A stretch of 64,000 nt of DNA from Chrysemys picta bellii (Eukaryota > Chordata > Testudines > Emydidae). The notes under the pieces are model-generated. The model did no database searches and had not been told where the DNA came from. It worked only from the letters and a program-made list of their open reading frames with translations. Position numbers and translations under genes: made by a program. The stretch lies in assembly GCF_011386835.1 (NCBI RefSeq), contig NC_088794.1, forward strand, positions 67,528,434 through 67,592,433, written 5' to 3'. Below, one piece after another: positions 10,096 to 22,285 of this stretch. Every line of letters begins with the position of its first letter. Positions within the stretch are counted from its first letter, which is position 1.

Positions 10096-11272
10096 CATAG
10101 AATCATAGTACTGGAGGGGACCTTGAGAGATCATCTAGTCCAGTCCCCTGCACTCATGGCAGGACTACGTATTATCTAGAATCCATCTCTGACAGGTGTT
10201 CGTCTAACCTGGTCTTAAAAATCTCCAACAGCCTCCCTGTTTATTCCAGTGTTTTAACCACCCTGACAGTTAGGAAGTTTTTCTTCATGTCCAACCTAAA
10301 CTGCCCTTGTTGCAGTTTAAGCCCATTGCTTCTTGTCCTATCCTCAGAGGTTAAGAAGAACAATTTTTCACCCTCCTCCTTGTAACAACTTTTCTGTACT
10401 TGAAAACTGTTATCATGTCCCCTCTCAGTCTTCTCTTCTCCAGACTAAACAAATTCAATTTTTTCAATCTTCCCTCATAGGTCATGTTTTCTAGACCTTT
10501 AATCATTTTTGTTGCTCCTCTTTGGACTTTCTCCAATTTGTCTACATCCTTCCTGAAATGTGGCGCCCAGCACTGGACACAATACTCCAGTTGAGACCTA
10601 ATCAGCGTGGAATACAGCGGAAGAATTACTTCATGTGTCTTGCTTACAACATTTCTGCTAATACATCCCAGAATGATGTTTGCTTTTTTTATTCATATTT
10701 AGTTTGTTGTCCACTATGACCCCCAGACTCCTTTCTGCAGTACTCCTTCTTATGCAGTCATTTCCCATTTTGTATGTGTGCAACTGATTGATTGTTCCTT
10801 CCTAAGTGGAGTACTGTGCATTAGCCCTTATTAAATTTCATCCTGTTTACTTCAGACCATTTCTCCAGTTTGTCCAGATCATTTTGAATTTTAATCTTAT
10901 TCTCCAAACACTTGCAACCCCTCCCAGCTTGGTACTGTCCGCAAACTTTATATGTGTACTTTCTATGCCATTATCTAAATAATTGATGAAGATATTGAAC
11001 AGAATCAGACCTAGAACGGATCCCTACAGGACCCCATTTGATATGGCCTTCCAGCATGACTGTGAACCACTGATAATTACTCTCTGGGAACAGTTTTCCA
11101 ACCAGTTATGCACCCATCTTGTAGTAGCTGCATCTAGGTTGTATTTCCCAGTTTGTTTATGAGAAGGTCATGCGAGTCAGTATCAAAAGTCTTACTAAAG
11201 TCAAGATATACCACATCTACTGCTTCCTCCCAGATTGATTTAGAGCTGCACGCAGCAAGGTTCTGTGACATG
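10096..11272 (-). mobile_element. CR1 LINE, 5'-truncated, reverse orientation
   Basis: On - the 3' end finishes with the CR1-type repeats ATGATTCTATGA (10096-10107). Reverse-transcriptase fragments are visible: VDVVYLDFSKTFDTDSHDLL near 11150-11215 and [20 protein letters not shown] at 10536-10477, followed by [19 protein letters not shown]. Between them the frame is interrupted repeatedly. The start at about 11272 is where similarity fades. Inactive. Confidence 0.88.
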
Positions 11273-13199
11273 GTGTTTAAACACATTAGCAGCCTGTCTA
11301 TACTAGGGATCCCATTATTGCTGAAACAGCAGCAAATGTGGGGGATTTTTAGACGCTGTCCCTTGTGTAAGAAGGCCTTTGTTAACAGAGATACTGCCTT
11401 ACCTAATGGTTTTTGTACAATTAGGAGGACTTTATTCAAACGTAGATAACTCTGCCTTAGTTATTTTGTAAGTGTTATAATTAAATAATTCAGTGGCAGA
11501 GGGCCCAGACCTTGGAAAAGACTCAGTGGAGCCTACAGTATTACATGCTATTATCTTTCAGCAAACAGGTTAAGCTTGCTCAGAGGGAGCATTTTACAGG
11601 GTTTTAAAGGTGCCTTGTTGAAACATGATGTTCTTCTTTCCTTCAATAGACATTTCCCCCTCCCCCACCTTTTTGAACTTCACAAAAGGTGGAGACAAGC
11701 TGGAGAAGTTAGCCATTCATAAAGCATAAGGGGCTTTAAAGATTGGAGCCTTCCTGATTTCCTCTAGGCAATCAGTTAGTGCTGACTCTCTGGCTAGGAT
11801 CCAGTTCTCCTTTTTCATAGCTGGGCATTTCAAGTCTTCAAACTCCAGCGCATTCTTGCAAGCTGCAGTATTTGAAGTAAATCAGCATGTTTTTTAAATG
11901 CAGTGTAAAAGTGTACTTTACTGTTGCAGTAAAGTATCTGTGCCACCTAGCTCAGTGCAGTCAATAATAGGCTATAATAAATCCTTGTGAAGGAAAACAT
12001 TGCGAATAGAAAGCACTAGAGCAGGGACCCTGTGTGAAATTACTCATGCAGAACTCCCCACCATATACCCACTCCCCCAGTGCTGAGTGAATGGGAAGAT
12101 TCCTTCAGCTGGGATGTAATTTTCACTCAGGGGGAGTGCTGGTCCAGGTTCGGATAGTTTATCACAACCATAAATCTGCTCAACAGTGCCCATCAGTCCA
12201 TTGAGGCCAGCATAATTTTCCCCTTAAAAGCCTGATATTTACAAGACCTTGTGCTCCATGAGGGTCTCCTAGCCCTAGTTCTGAACACACTCAGTTGCAT
12301 CTCCAGATTCCAAATTAGCTGTATATCCTCCTTGCTGTGTTAAGACCTTAAAAAATGTCTGTCTTGCCCTTCACTTGCATTTGGGTAAGATCAGAATTTA
12401 ATCATATGGAATGTACTTTGCTTCTTTCCCTCCCTCTTTGCTTAATGTAAATTCAGGAGTGAGGTGCAGCTGAATTAATGTGCACTCATGCAGCAATTAA
12501 ATGTTTAGGATACTTCTAACTGGTATCCTTATTAATTGCCACACTGTTAAATAATGCACAATATTGTCTAGTACAAAGGAAATGCACTCTTCTCTTTAAA
12601 GTAGGGCTCTCAAGCGATTAAAAAAATTAATCGTGATTAACCGCACAATTAATCGCGCTGATAACAATAATAGAATACCATTTATTTAAGTATTTTTGAA
12701 CGTTTTCTACATTTTCAAATATATTGATTTCAATTACAACACAGAATACAAAGTGTAGAGTTCTAACTTTATATTATTTTTTATTAGAAATATTTGCATT
12801 GTAAAAATGATAAAGAAAAGAAATACTATTTTTCAATTCACCTCATACAGGTACTGTAGTGCAATCTCTTTATCGTGAAAGTGCAACTTTCAAATGTAGA
12901 TTTTTTTTGTTGTTACATAACTGCACTGAAAAACAAAACAGTGTAAAACTTTAGAGTCTACAAGTCCACTCAGTCCTATTTCTTCGCTAAGACAAACAAG
13001 TTTGTTTACATTTACAGGCGATAATGCTGCCCGCTTCTTATTTACAATGTCACCTGAAAGTGAGAACAGGCATTGCAAGGTATTTACATGCCAGATATGC
13101 TAAACATTCGTTTGCCCCTTCATGCTTCAGCTACCATTCCAGAGGACATGCTTCCATGTTGATGACACTTGTTTTAAAAAAAAAAATGTTAATTAAATT

Positions 13200-13841
13200 T
13201 GTGACTGAACTACTTGGGGGAGAATTGTGCGTTTCCTGGTCTGTTTTACCCGCATTCTGCCATATATTTTGTGTTATGGCAGTCTCAGATTTTGACCCAG
13301 CACATGTTGTTTGATTTAAAACACTTTCACTGCAGATTTGACAAAATGCAAAGAAGGTACCAATGTGAGATTTCTAAAGGTAGCTACAGCACTGACCCAA
13401 GGTTGAAGACTCTGAAGTGCCTTCCAGAATCTGAGAGGGATGAAGTGTGAAGCATGCTTTCAGGAGTCTTAAAAGAGCAACACTCCAATACAGAAACTAC
13501 AGAACTTGAACCACCGAAAAAGAAAATCAACCTTCTGCTTTTGGCATCTGACTCAGATGATGAAAATGAACATGTCGGTCCGCACTGCTTTGGATTGTTA
13601 TTGAGCAGAACCCGTCATCAGCATGGATGCATGTCATCGGGAATGGTGGTTGAAGCATGAAGGGACATATGAATCTTTAGAGCATCTGGCATGTAACTAT
13701 CTTACGACGCTGGCTACGATAGTGCCATGTGAATGCTTGTTCTCACTTTCAGGTGGCATTGTAAACAAGAAGGAAGCAGCATTATCTCCTGCAAATGTAA
13801 ACAAATTGGTTTGTCTGAGTGATTGGCTGAACAAGAAGTAG
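13200..13841 (+). pseudogene. hAT transposase C-terminal relic (ZBED-like)
   Basis: Fragments in several frames: ELLGGELCVSWSVLPAFCHI (from about 13210), FDKMQRRYQCEISK and LKTLKCLPESERDEV (13340-13450), LEPPKKKINLLLLASDSDDE (13500-13570), then EWWLKHEGTYESLEHLAC and VPCECLFSLSGGIVNKKEAA (13640-13790), ending LSDWLNKK and a stop at 13841. The last block is the hAT C-terminal dimerisation region. Frameshifts and a stop at 13448-13450 separate the parts. Confidence 0.75.
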
Positions 13842-14141
13842 GACTGAATGGACTCGTAGGCTCTAAACTTTTACATCGGTTTATTTTTGAATGCAGTTAT
13901 TTTTTCTACATAATTCTACATTTGTAATTTCAACTTTCATGATAGAGATTGCACTATAGTACTTGTAATAGGTGAACTGAAAAATACTGTTTCTTTTGTT
14001 TTTTTACAGTGCAAATATTTGTAATCAAAAATAAATATAAAGTGAGCACTGTACACTTTGTATTCCATGTTGTAGCTGAAATCAATATATTTGAAAATGT
14101 AGAAAACATCCAAAAATACTTAAATAAATGGTATTCTATTA

Positions 14142-14345
14142 CAGACGCTCCCCGATTTACGCAAGCATTCCGTTCCGGAATGCCTTGCGTAACTCGAATT
14201 TTGCGTAAGTTGGAAACGTATCTCCGACCATTACGCCAAAAAAACCAAACACACACAAACCCCCCCTCCTATTTCTAGCTTACAGAACTTTTTCCGTAAA
14301 CTCGGATTTGCGTACATCAGGTTTACATAACTCGGGGAGCGTCTG
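14142..14345. mobile_element. Tc1/mariner-like MITE, TSD TA
   Basis: Perfect 14-bp inverted ends CAGACGCTCCCCGA / TCGGGGAGCGTCTG flanked by TA at 14140-14141 and 14346-14347. Length 204 bp, no coding capacity beyond chance frames. The TA target and tip form suggest a pogo/Tigger or other Tc1/mariner derivative. Confidence 0.8.
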
Positions 14346-16428
14346 TATTGTTTAACAGCGTGATTAATCACAATTACATTTTTTTAATTGCTTAACAACC
14401 CTACTTTAAAGAGAAGAGTGCATTTGCTTTGCCCTAGACAATATTGTGCATTATTTAACTGTGTGGCAGTTAATAATGCTTTTCAGGTGGTAGTCTATTG
14501 TTTAACAGTGCGTTTAAAACTGTGATTAATCACAATTAATTTTTTTGAGCTAATCGCGTGAGTTAACTGCAATTAATCGACAGCCCTACTTTAAAGGCAT
14601 GGATGTGACCATGTTACTGCATCTGTTTTTTGTGATCATGTATATATGTCATTCAGTACTACACAGCTTCACCTGTCATGCAAGCTGTATCCTAATGCAC
14701 TCTCTGGAGTTATGTAAGAATTAATTTCTCTCCCCCTACCCCCACAGTCTTTCTTCTGAGGAGTATATAGTCACAGGATAATTTGCATGTGGACTTTTGA
14801 AATGTGAAATGTAATGATGACTCTGAGGCAACAGATGACAGGCAATTTAACAGTGGGGAGATTCTGTGAAGGTGCAGAGAGGAGGCTGATATTTGTTGAG
14901 CAGTTTGTCAGGCAATAGTAAGTTTGTGCAGGGTTTTTAGAAATGGTCTGGACCCTGGATGGAATGGGAATTGTTTGGAGAATGGGCATGATATGATTTT
15001 GCTTCAAGCTATATGTGAGGCATCAGGCCACTGTGTATCTGCTCATCTTGGAGTCTGGGAAAGCTTGTCTTGGGGAGGCCATAGAGAAGAGAGCTGCAAG
15101 AGCCCTTATCAGAGCACAGGGAGGCACAGATGCAGCGGTGTGGGATGGCATGGATCCCTTATCCAAGGATTTTCTGATTACTTCCTGTCTATATTAACAG
15201 CCCAAATTGCTTTGACAATGTGTATTTTTCACAAAGGCACTGTTATAAAGCTCATCTAGTGCAATATGTTATCTCACAAATCTAGGCTTTTGTTTCACTG
15301 CTGTGAGTTGCACAGGCAAAGCTTAATTCTCAAGTCTCTTTCTTTAGCACTGAGAGAGGAGATCCAATGTTGCAGGATGCTAACTGCGTACAGTAAATGC
15401 GTTTGTTGTTTTCTCCCCATGATAATTTCGCTAGTTGTGTATCTATTTTAAATACAGGCAGATTTTCAGAGCTGCTAATGTTCTAACTGATCAACGTTTA
15501 CACTTTTTAAAGTATATTAAGTATATTTACATTCTTATAGCAAGTATAAAGGGAGGGATGGCTTCGTTTAAAATTAATATTTAAACAAAACAAAACAACA
15601 AAGGCAATGTTCATACACAGCGTCAGGATATCCTGAAGGGAATATGCTGAAGCTGACTAGGGACAGAAAATGCTAAGTTGTGCTTAAACTCCATTCTCCT
15701 CATTTCATATTCAGATGAGGCTTGTAAAAATCAGGTATGAAGGAGACTGGACCCAACACAAAGGGTTCAGGTTAAAGGAACTCTGAGTTATATGACAAAT
15801 TCCAGGAATCTTAGTGTGCTGGCTTTGTTTTAACATCTGCTTAAAAGACATTATGAAAGAACAAAAAGGGAGGGGAATAGGGTGGGGTGATGGAATTATA
15901 AATGAAATAGGAATTGTTACTATAAATGATTTTGTCTTCAGTCCTGTGCTAAGTATGTCTGGGAAAACTCTCACCAAACAAGCCTAGTTTCTGGGCGTGT
16001 CTCCAAAGGTTAAGCCAGCCTTGATAGACCTCTCCGTGACTTACCGTGGATCACATTGCATCACAGCCCTGAGGAGAACGATGTCTTCTAGTCATCTGTA
16101 TTTTGTAGATATAGCTCTCTCATGCCATCCAAGATGATGTGAATCAGGCCTGACTTGGAATCCCAGACACGAGTCATGCTCTAGCTCGCTGTGTTTTTCT
16201 GAAACCTGACCAAAATGTTGCATCTGAACTTCATCTAGAAAAATACTAGAAAGGAAGGGAAGACTGGTGAGTGCCTAGAAGCACCAACTGAATTGCTGTA
16301 CTTGTGCTGAAATATGGCATGGGGACAACTGGTGCTGACGTGATCAGTTTAGTGTATGGTAGTAATTGTGTTACTAAGTACATATCTCACTAGACAGCAG
16401 AGTTAAGATAAGAATAACACTTTCTAAT

Positions 16429-16626
16429 ATTACTTCTAGTATTTCCATGATTGGTTTTTTTGTTTTGTTTTTGGTCTAAAGTTGTTAACATACCATCAAC
16501 TGAGGCCCCGACCCTGCAAAATGTAGGCTCATTTTGCAGGGTCGGGGCCTCAGTTGATGGTATGTTAACAACTTTAGACCAAAAACAAAACAAAAAAAAG
16601 ACAATCATGGAAATACCAGAAGTAAT
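16429..16626. repeat. Near-perfect 198-bp fold-back
   Basis: The left arm 16429-16523 and right arm 16530-16626 are inverted copies differing at only a few positions, with a 6-nt loop TAGGCT at 16524-16529. The arms include GTTAACATACCATCAACTG and GGCCCCGACCCTGCAAAATG or their complements. The same peptide (VVNIPSTEAPTLQN) can be read from either strand. Any transcript through it would form a hairpin of about 95 bp. Origin unclear: a hairpin MITE or a recent inverted duplication. Confidence 0.9.
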
Positions 16627-16856
16627 GTCATTCCACAAGGTTTTCTTTGTAGGATCCAGATCTAAGTTGACATTTAATCTTCATTAAACATGCAGCCTCC
16701 TAGATTCTGTTTGGGTTGATTTGTTCCTTGACGTTTGAGGAGTACCATATTTTAATATTATCTGAATAACAAGAAACGCTTGATTCAGTCTATTTTCCAT
16801 TTGTTTATGCTTCCAGTTGTCTGGCATTACTTCAGCACTAATTTTTGTGTTGTTGA

Positions 16857-17012
16857 CAGGGCTGACGAGAAAGGGGGGAAGCTGGTACAAATTACCAGGG
16901 CCTGGCAGCCCAGAAGGGGGCCTGGCTTCCCCTCCCCCCCCCTCTTGTCGGCCCTGTTTAGCTGGTCTGGCCATGCTGGGGGGCCCGAAATTTTTTTTTC
17001 ACCAGGGCCCTG
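16857..17012. mobile_element. Small GC-rich hAT-type element, 7/8-bp TSD
   Basis: Left CAGGGCTGACGAGAAAGG, right CACCAGGGCCCTG, flanked by GTTGTTGA (16849-16856) and ATTGTTGA (17013-17020), which match at 7 of 8 bases. The interior is GC-rich in an AT-rich surround and carries no gene. Confidence 0.65.
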
Positions 17013-18000
17013 ATTGTTGATATTTTGTTGCAGCTTTCCCACAAGAGTAAGTAATTTTAAATAATTTCCTTGCTAATTAAAAGCATTAGCAAGTGTGATT
17101 GACTCCTCTGACTTCAATAGTATGGATTCTACTTGCAGCATAGATATTGATGTTACAAATATTGCTTGTGAATTCTTGCTTTTAAACTCAGTGACTTATT
17201 TCCATATAAGCAGATGAAAACATCTGTTGACTACAATGTATACACAGTGTCCTTTTTTGTTGCAGAAAATTTTTCTTCTATAACTAAAATTCTGTTGACT
17301 TTGTATTCATTTGGGAGATAAAACTTAGTCCTATTTTTCCTTTCCAAAATGTTCTTCTTTATTGCTTTTATATGTTGATATCTGTGTTTCAGCATTGTTC
17401 TTCTGGTGTAAAGCATTTGGAGTACTCACCAGAAATCTAATCCTTTAAGGAACTGGTTATACCATGTTTATGAGCAAAACTAAGATGGCACATGTAAGAC
17501 AGAAGTAAATTCCAATATGAACATTGTCATATTAGCAACTTGAAAATGCAGTGGAATTCTGTGTAGTAAAATCAATTGTTTTTCCACAGAACAGCTTTGC
17601 TCTGACTGGAGATTCACTCCATAATATAGGAACAGAAGTTTCCATATTATAATGTGTCAAAACAATCTGAGACTTTGCTTTGCTATGAATGGAGTTTCAT
17701 TAAAAGTAGGCTTTAGTATATAACATATCTTGGGGGTTTGGTGGAAAAAACTACTAGTGTTTAAATCCCAATAGTCATTGACTCAGTTGGAGTCATGAGT
17801 TCTTGACATTTCTGAAAATCAGGCCCTTGCAGCTGTAATAATTTTCATTCTGTCCTCTGCTTTGTTGAGACTATTGGTTTCAACTGGATATGGTATCCTG
17901 TTCCTATCCTAAACTGTTGTTTAGTGTTACCATGCACTGTTAAACAGCTGTCATATTTTACCCCAGAAGTGGCTGTATTCAAATCATGAATGAAATGACG

Positions 18001-18023
18001 TCTGTCTGTCTGTCTGTCTGTCT
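18001..18023. repeat. (TCTG)n microsatellite
   Basis: Five full TCTG units followed by TCT. Confidence 0.95.
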
Positions 18024-20465
18024 ATGAAGAGCATTTGGATAATATGCACTATATAAACTTTACTACATCCCAGATTATGAAACTATTAATAATAATTTAA
18101 AGAGCTATGTTGCATGGATATTCTTTTAGGAGACACTACCAAAATAACATTAATTGTGGTATTCTTGTATAACTTACTATACCTTTGTGATTCCTCCAGG
18201 TCTCCCCTCCTCCCCCTTTTCTTTTGCCTAATTCATAAATGCTTATTTAGTTAAGCCCTGGAAGGGGATGTGGAGTCATCTGGAAAAGGAATGGCCTAGC
18301 CTGGGTGTGTGAAATGCATGCATTCATGACAATTTGAAAAATGCAGGGGAGGAGGAGAGTAAAAGTTGCAGCCTCCTGTGGAGCAGACAGCTGACAATTC
18401 ATGTATCTCATACTTTTATTTACTTTTCTACACAAGAAGAAAAATGTCCACCCACAGCAACTGCAACATCCCATGGTACCCAAGCTGTTGCTGAGATACA
18501 AAGCACCTTTATAAATATTCAGACTGTAGAGCTCGTCAATAAAACACCTCTCATTTGACTCCATGAATTTAATGAGGAAGGCTGGACTGTGGTTCGTGTT
18601 TTAGTCACTTTCACAGCTGGGTTTGTGTTGCATCTTATTCTGGTTTCCTGTATTCTTGATATACACCAGTATAATTCCGTCAGTTGCAATGGGGTAATTC
18701 CTGATTTGCCCAAGTGAAATCAGAACTGGGCAAACATCTTGGTGAAAGAGGCAATTGCCAGTAAATACGACATTGCTGAGTGTATATTAGAATTATTTGC
18801 TACCATTTTGCTAGTGCTCTGTGCGCACGTGTGTGGAAGTTAAGGAGCAGAGGAGCAGCAAACCAGGGACTAGTTATTTATCCATTGGATGAGCAAAGAA
18901 AGCCTGATCTAAATTCCATCAAGTGCCAACTTGGTCTCTTTGTGGCAAAAAATAGGATAGTTTTTCAATAACCAATGTGTGATTTCAGCAGGCCTATTGG
19001 CCTTGTAATGTACTTGGATGTTGGTATAAATAGAGCTACTTTTTTCTTTATGACCTATGACTAGATGTTGTGTAAGCACTTTTTTCTTTATGAACTATGA
19101 CTGACAGTTGCAGGAATAACATGGACATTACTTGTAGTGTTTTCAGGAAAAAAGCTACTTGGTATATTGAGGGTATATTTTAATGTACATTATATGGAAG
19201 CTGACAAGTTTTCAGTTCCTATTCTGGCACAAGGCAGGGCACAAGCATCTTGGAGATTTATTCCCTCAGGAAATGACCTTTGTGACTGTCAGCCCTCAGA
19301 GGCTCTGGAGTCTTCCTTTGCTCCTTAGGAGCCTGCACCTCTTAGAGTTAGTGCCAAGTCTCCTATTGAGGAAAAACAGTGAAAGATTTGGCCATGGAAA
19401 CTGCTTTTGATTCTTCAGCAGAATACTTTTCTTTTGCTGCCATGAAATGGCTGATAAGGGATTTGTGCCACACCCTTCTCTAGGGTGGTATCTGAGTGAA
19501 CTCAGCTCAGTTGTTTTATTTCCAGAAGTAGTGACTCTGCTTTTCAGGTGGAGAGTTTCAAAAGTAATGATGGTGCAGGCTATAAACACATGCTTGTAGA
19601 ATTCCACAACTGGTCATGGCCTGTAGTTTTTGCTCCCCTGGCTGATGAGCCCTTTAGCTTCTGGCTTTGTCAGTGTTTCTGGTTTTATTCCATCATAGGA
19701 TTCTGCAGCAGAACAAATGCTCATCTGGACAGGCTGGACTTTTATGGAGCTAGGATCTCAAACTAAACAGGTCTAGCATGGATATAGAAGATCGTGGCTA
19801 TTATTTTTTTTTCTGACTATAGCCCTTTGGTACCAAACATTAGCACCAAACAAATACCATTCCCAATGGTTGAAATAATAGACTTATCCTCTGGTCTTGT
19901 TTTAATTGCAAACAGGGTGTATGGAATGACAAGAAAAAATAAATAACATCCATGTGTTTATTGGCTAAAGGAGAGATGTGCTTGTGTGTGTATTGCTGGT
20001 ATGAGAGGCACCTCTGTCTGTACTCAGATGCAGGAACATCTGGTGGTTCTAGGCCAACCGTCTTCCACACATTTTCTGGAAATAAGAAGGTGTGTAACTT
20101 ATGTTGTTTAGGTGATAGGTGTTGCTGTGCATTCCATAAGGAATGAAAGTTTTCTCAAGCTTGATGCCAGAGTGAGGCTTTGCCCTGATTTGGAAGACCG
20201 ATGAGGTAAGGGAGATTGGAAGAACTTTGCAGCCGTGGTATTAAGTCTTTTTTAAACTATTTTTTTTAAATTGAAGGGCAGCAAAAGCAGAAGTAAAAAA
20301 TAAAAAGGTTAAATAATAAAAATTAAATTTGGCACCTGTTAGTTTAAACTAATACTTGTCAAATCAAATTCTTGATTCTGGCCCTGTTCTCTCGCTTTTA
20401 CTTAGGTTGAGTAGTACTTTCCTTCACGAGTAGTCCCACTGATTTCATGATAGGTATGCAACTAA

Positions 20466-20482
20466 TTTATTTATTTATTTAT
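20466..20482. repeat. (TTTA)4 simple repeat
   Basis: Short TTTA run between two degenerate copies of a short repeat containing ACTACTC. No further significance. Confidence 0.8.
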
Positions 20483-20910
20483 TCTATTCACTCCACTACT
20501 CATGGAGCAAAGTGCTACTCAACGTGAGTCAAAGGTGATGGAGTTTAGTTTGCCACTTACTGCCAATATAAAAACAAGAAAAGAATTGGTCTGCATACCT
20601 ATCATGTAAGCACTTGCTGCTTGCATGCATGTACTCATGGGCTAAAAATGAATTATACTTAAAACTATTACCTCGAGGACTTTTATAGGTTTTGCAGAAA
20701 GTATGACTGCGGTAGAGCTGGGGCATGTTCCTACTATTCTTGTCAGCTGCTCCAAAAGCCACACTTGCCTGAAGGTCTTTATTTTATCAAGTCTCAGTGT
20801 GTGTATTTATTTATTTAAAAAAAAACAGACATTACGGTATGAATATTTGAACAGTGGGTGGTCACATTTTTTACAGGCGGTGGTTTCAGAGCAGTTTTAG
20901 TTACATCAAG

Positions 20911-20912
<2 letters not shown>

Positions 20913-20957
<45 letters not shown>
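20913..20957. repeat. (TG)22 microsatellite 320 bp upstream of LGR4 exon 2
   Basis: Forty-five uninterrupted nucleotides of TG, probably polymorphic in length. It is in intron 1, 318 bp before the exon 2 acceptor. Confidence 0.97.
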
Positions 20958-20959
<2 letters not shown>

Positions 20960-21275
20960 GGAGTCAGAAAAATCAGGACTGGAGAAAATAAGTTTCTAAT
21001 AGGCTTCCCCCTCCTCTCTTTTGTAACTTCAAGATATTTTTTCCCCTTCTGGTTGTCAGAAGAAAGCCTTTGGTATCAATCTTTCATGATGCTCTGTATT
21101 TTTAGATCACCACATTGTGAAAGTTTAGCCTGCAAACTCCTAGAGATACCACAACATTACACTGCAAAAAGCTTTTTCTATTATCCCAGCAGCTGATCAA
21201 TTTAAATTTACTTCATGTTCTAAATTGGTTCCAATTGCTTATCATTTGACCCATTTGTGTTTTCTTCTTTCCCAG

Positions 21276-21347
21276 GGATATCAGTATGAACAACATCACA
21301 AAGCTACCAGAGGATGCTTTTAAGAACTTTCCTTATCTTGAAGAGCT
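21276..21347 (+). CDS. LGR4: LGR4 exon 2: leucine-rich repeat 1
   Basis: LGR4 is the seven-transmembrane R-spondin receptor that enhances Wnt signalling at the plasma membrane; this exon lies in its extracellular repeat domain. The exon is 72 nt with acceptor TTCTTTCCCAG and donor GTAAGT. It opens with the third base of a Leu codon and closes with the first two bases of another. The 23 whole codons read DISMNNITKLPEDAFKNFPY followed by LEE. This matches the first LRR of vertebrate LGR4 as I recall it. Paralogue LGR5 shares DISMNNI but diverges after it, so LGR4 is preferred. The preceding exon is not in the window. Confidence 0.93.
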
Positions 21348-21899
21348 GTAAGTATTTCGCATGTGAAGTCAGGGCTGTTTTTACAGTACTGTGGGATGGT
21401 TGTGCTGTTCACCTGAAAATAGGTGGAAAAGCAAATTGTGTTATTAGGATGAGCTGTGAAACAGAGAGAACAATTATACCTTTAAAAAAAGACCTATATA
21501 TGTTTGGAAGCCAGAGTGGTTAATGCTACTTATGAGTGACCTTTTAGGGTAATTATTTTAATCATGACTACAGTGGTGATACATACTAATTATAGTGTGT
21601 TCCTGTGTTATCTTAGAATAAGTGTAATTACCATTGTTTCCAGTGGAGTTACAATATAGTTATTGCACAGCTTCCATAAATACATTGTTTCAGTTACTGT
21701 GCAGTTAACTCCCATCACTCCTATAGGTGGCAGAGGCAGCATGGTGTAGGTCAGGATGTATTTGAAAAGAAATAGAGGCCTTATGTTTACAGCTTCTTTT
21801 CTATAATTTGTTCTGAGTTTTAGCAGTGCATCTTCCCTTGTCCTGTCTCTCCCTCCCCTCCCTCATCGCTTAGCTACCTCACATCCAGCCTCGTCATTA

Positions 21900-22013
21900 G
21901 GCCCCAGTTCAATAAGGCTCTTAAGGATGATCCTAACTTTATGCACATCAGTATTCCTGTTGACTTGAATGGAACTATTCACTTGCGGAAGTACTCTGCT
22001 GAACTGGGGCCTT
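21900..22013. repeat. Short dispersed palindromic repeat
   Basis: GGCCCCAGTTCAATAAGGCT at the left and GCTGAACTGGGGCC at the right are imperfect inverted partners. The middle (ACTTGAATGGAACTATTCAC) matches the family also seen at 6287. It is non-coding. Confidence 0.5.
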
Positions 22014-22169
22014 AATTCAGAAGTCTGAGCAGCAGCTGAAGCACCCTGTAAAAATGAAGCAAAAAAGTAATGATGTAGATTCTATTTTAAAGGTCTGAAT
22101 ATTTCCAATTTTTTTGTGTTTCAACAGGAAGAGGGACAAGTCTTTATCTTAGTCAGAATTACCACTTCA

Positions 22170-22285
22170 ATAACAGTAATAAATTGCATATAGCCAGTCT
22201 GTCTTGGTTTCCCCATCTGTGAAAGGGGGATTATGCTACCGACCTTTTGCAAAGAGCTTTGAGGTGTTCTAATAAAAAGCAATAT
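22170..22285 (+). repeat. MIR-like fragment, sense
   Basis: CTTGGTTTCCCCATCTGTGA then AAGGGGGATTATGCTACC matches the MIR-type segment (cagtttccccatctgtaaaa). It is followed by AAGAGCTTTGAGGTG. Confidence 0.55.

Larger units (their letters stand above)
12602..14588. mobile_element. hAT transposon with long inverted ends, TSD CTTTAAAG
   Basis: Left tip TAGGGCTCTCAAGCGATT and right tip AATTAATCGACAGCCCTA are inverted partners, flanked by the perfect 8-bp duplication CTTTAAAG at 12594-12601 and 14589-14596. About 480 bp of each end are inverted copies of each other. Both arms therefore encode the same peptide: FSLSGDIVNKKRAALSP on - near 13030 and FSLSGGIVNKKEAALSP on + near 13740. The centre holds transposase relics. 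A Tc1/mariner-like MITE (14142-14345) and an inverted copy of the left end plus host flank (about 14346-14485) sit in the right arm. Confidence 0.85.
3926..21275 (+). other. LGR4: LGR4 intron 1 (3' part), repeat-bearing non-coding DNA
   Basis: There is no host exon between the Harbinger element and the acceptor TTCTTTCCCAG at 21275. Exon 1 of LGR4 should encode the signal peptide and a cysteine-rich N-cap and is normally GC-rich; nothing like it appears here, so the window probably opens inside intron 1. Contents are the repeats listed separately. Stretches 4020-5160, 7110-8070, 8610-9360, 11280-12510, 14600-16420 and 17020-21270 show AT-rich DNA with only spurious short ORFs, apart from simple repeats listed separately. 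Confidence 0.6.

Noticed and set aside
12890..13841. Two opposite-strand genes encoding similar FSLSG peptides
   Set aside because: They are the two inverted arms of a single hAT element, not a gene pair.
16390..16687. Opposite-strand ORFs encoding the same peptide as a conserved protein
   Set aside because: Both are read from the arms of a hairpin, so similarity is due to the inverted repeat.
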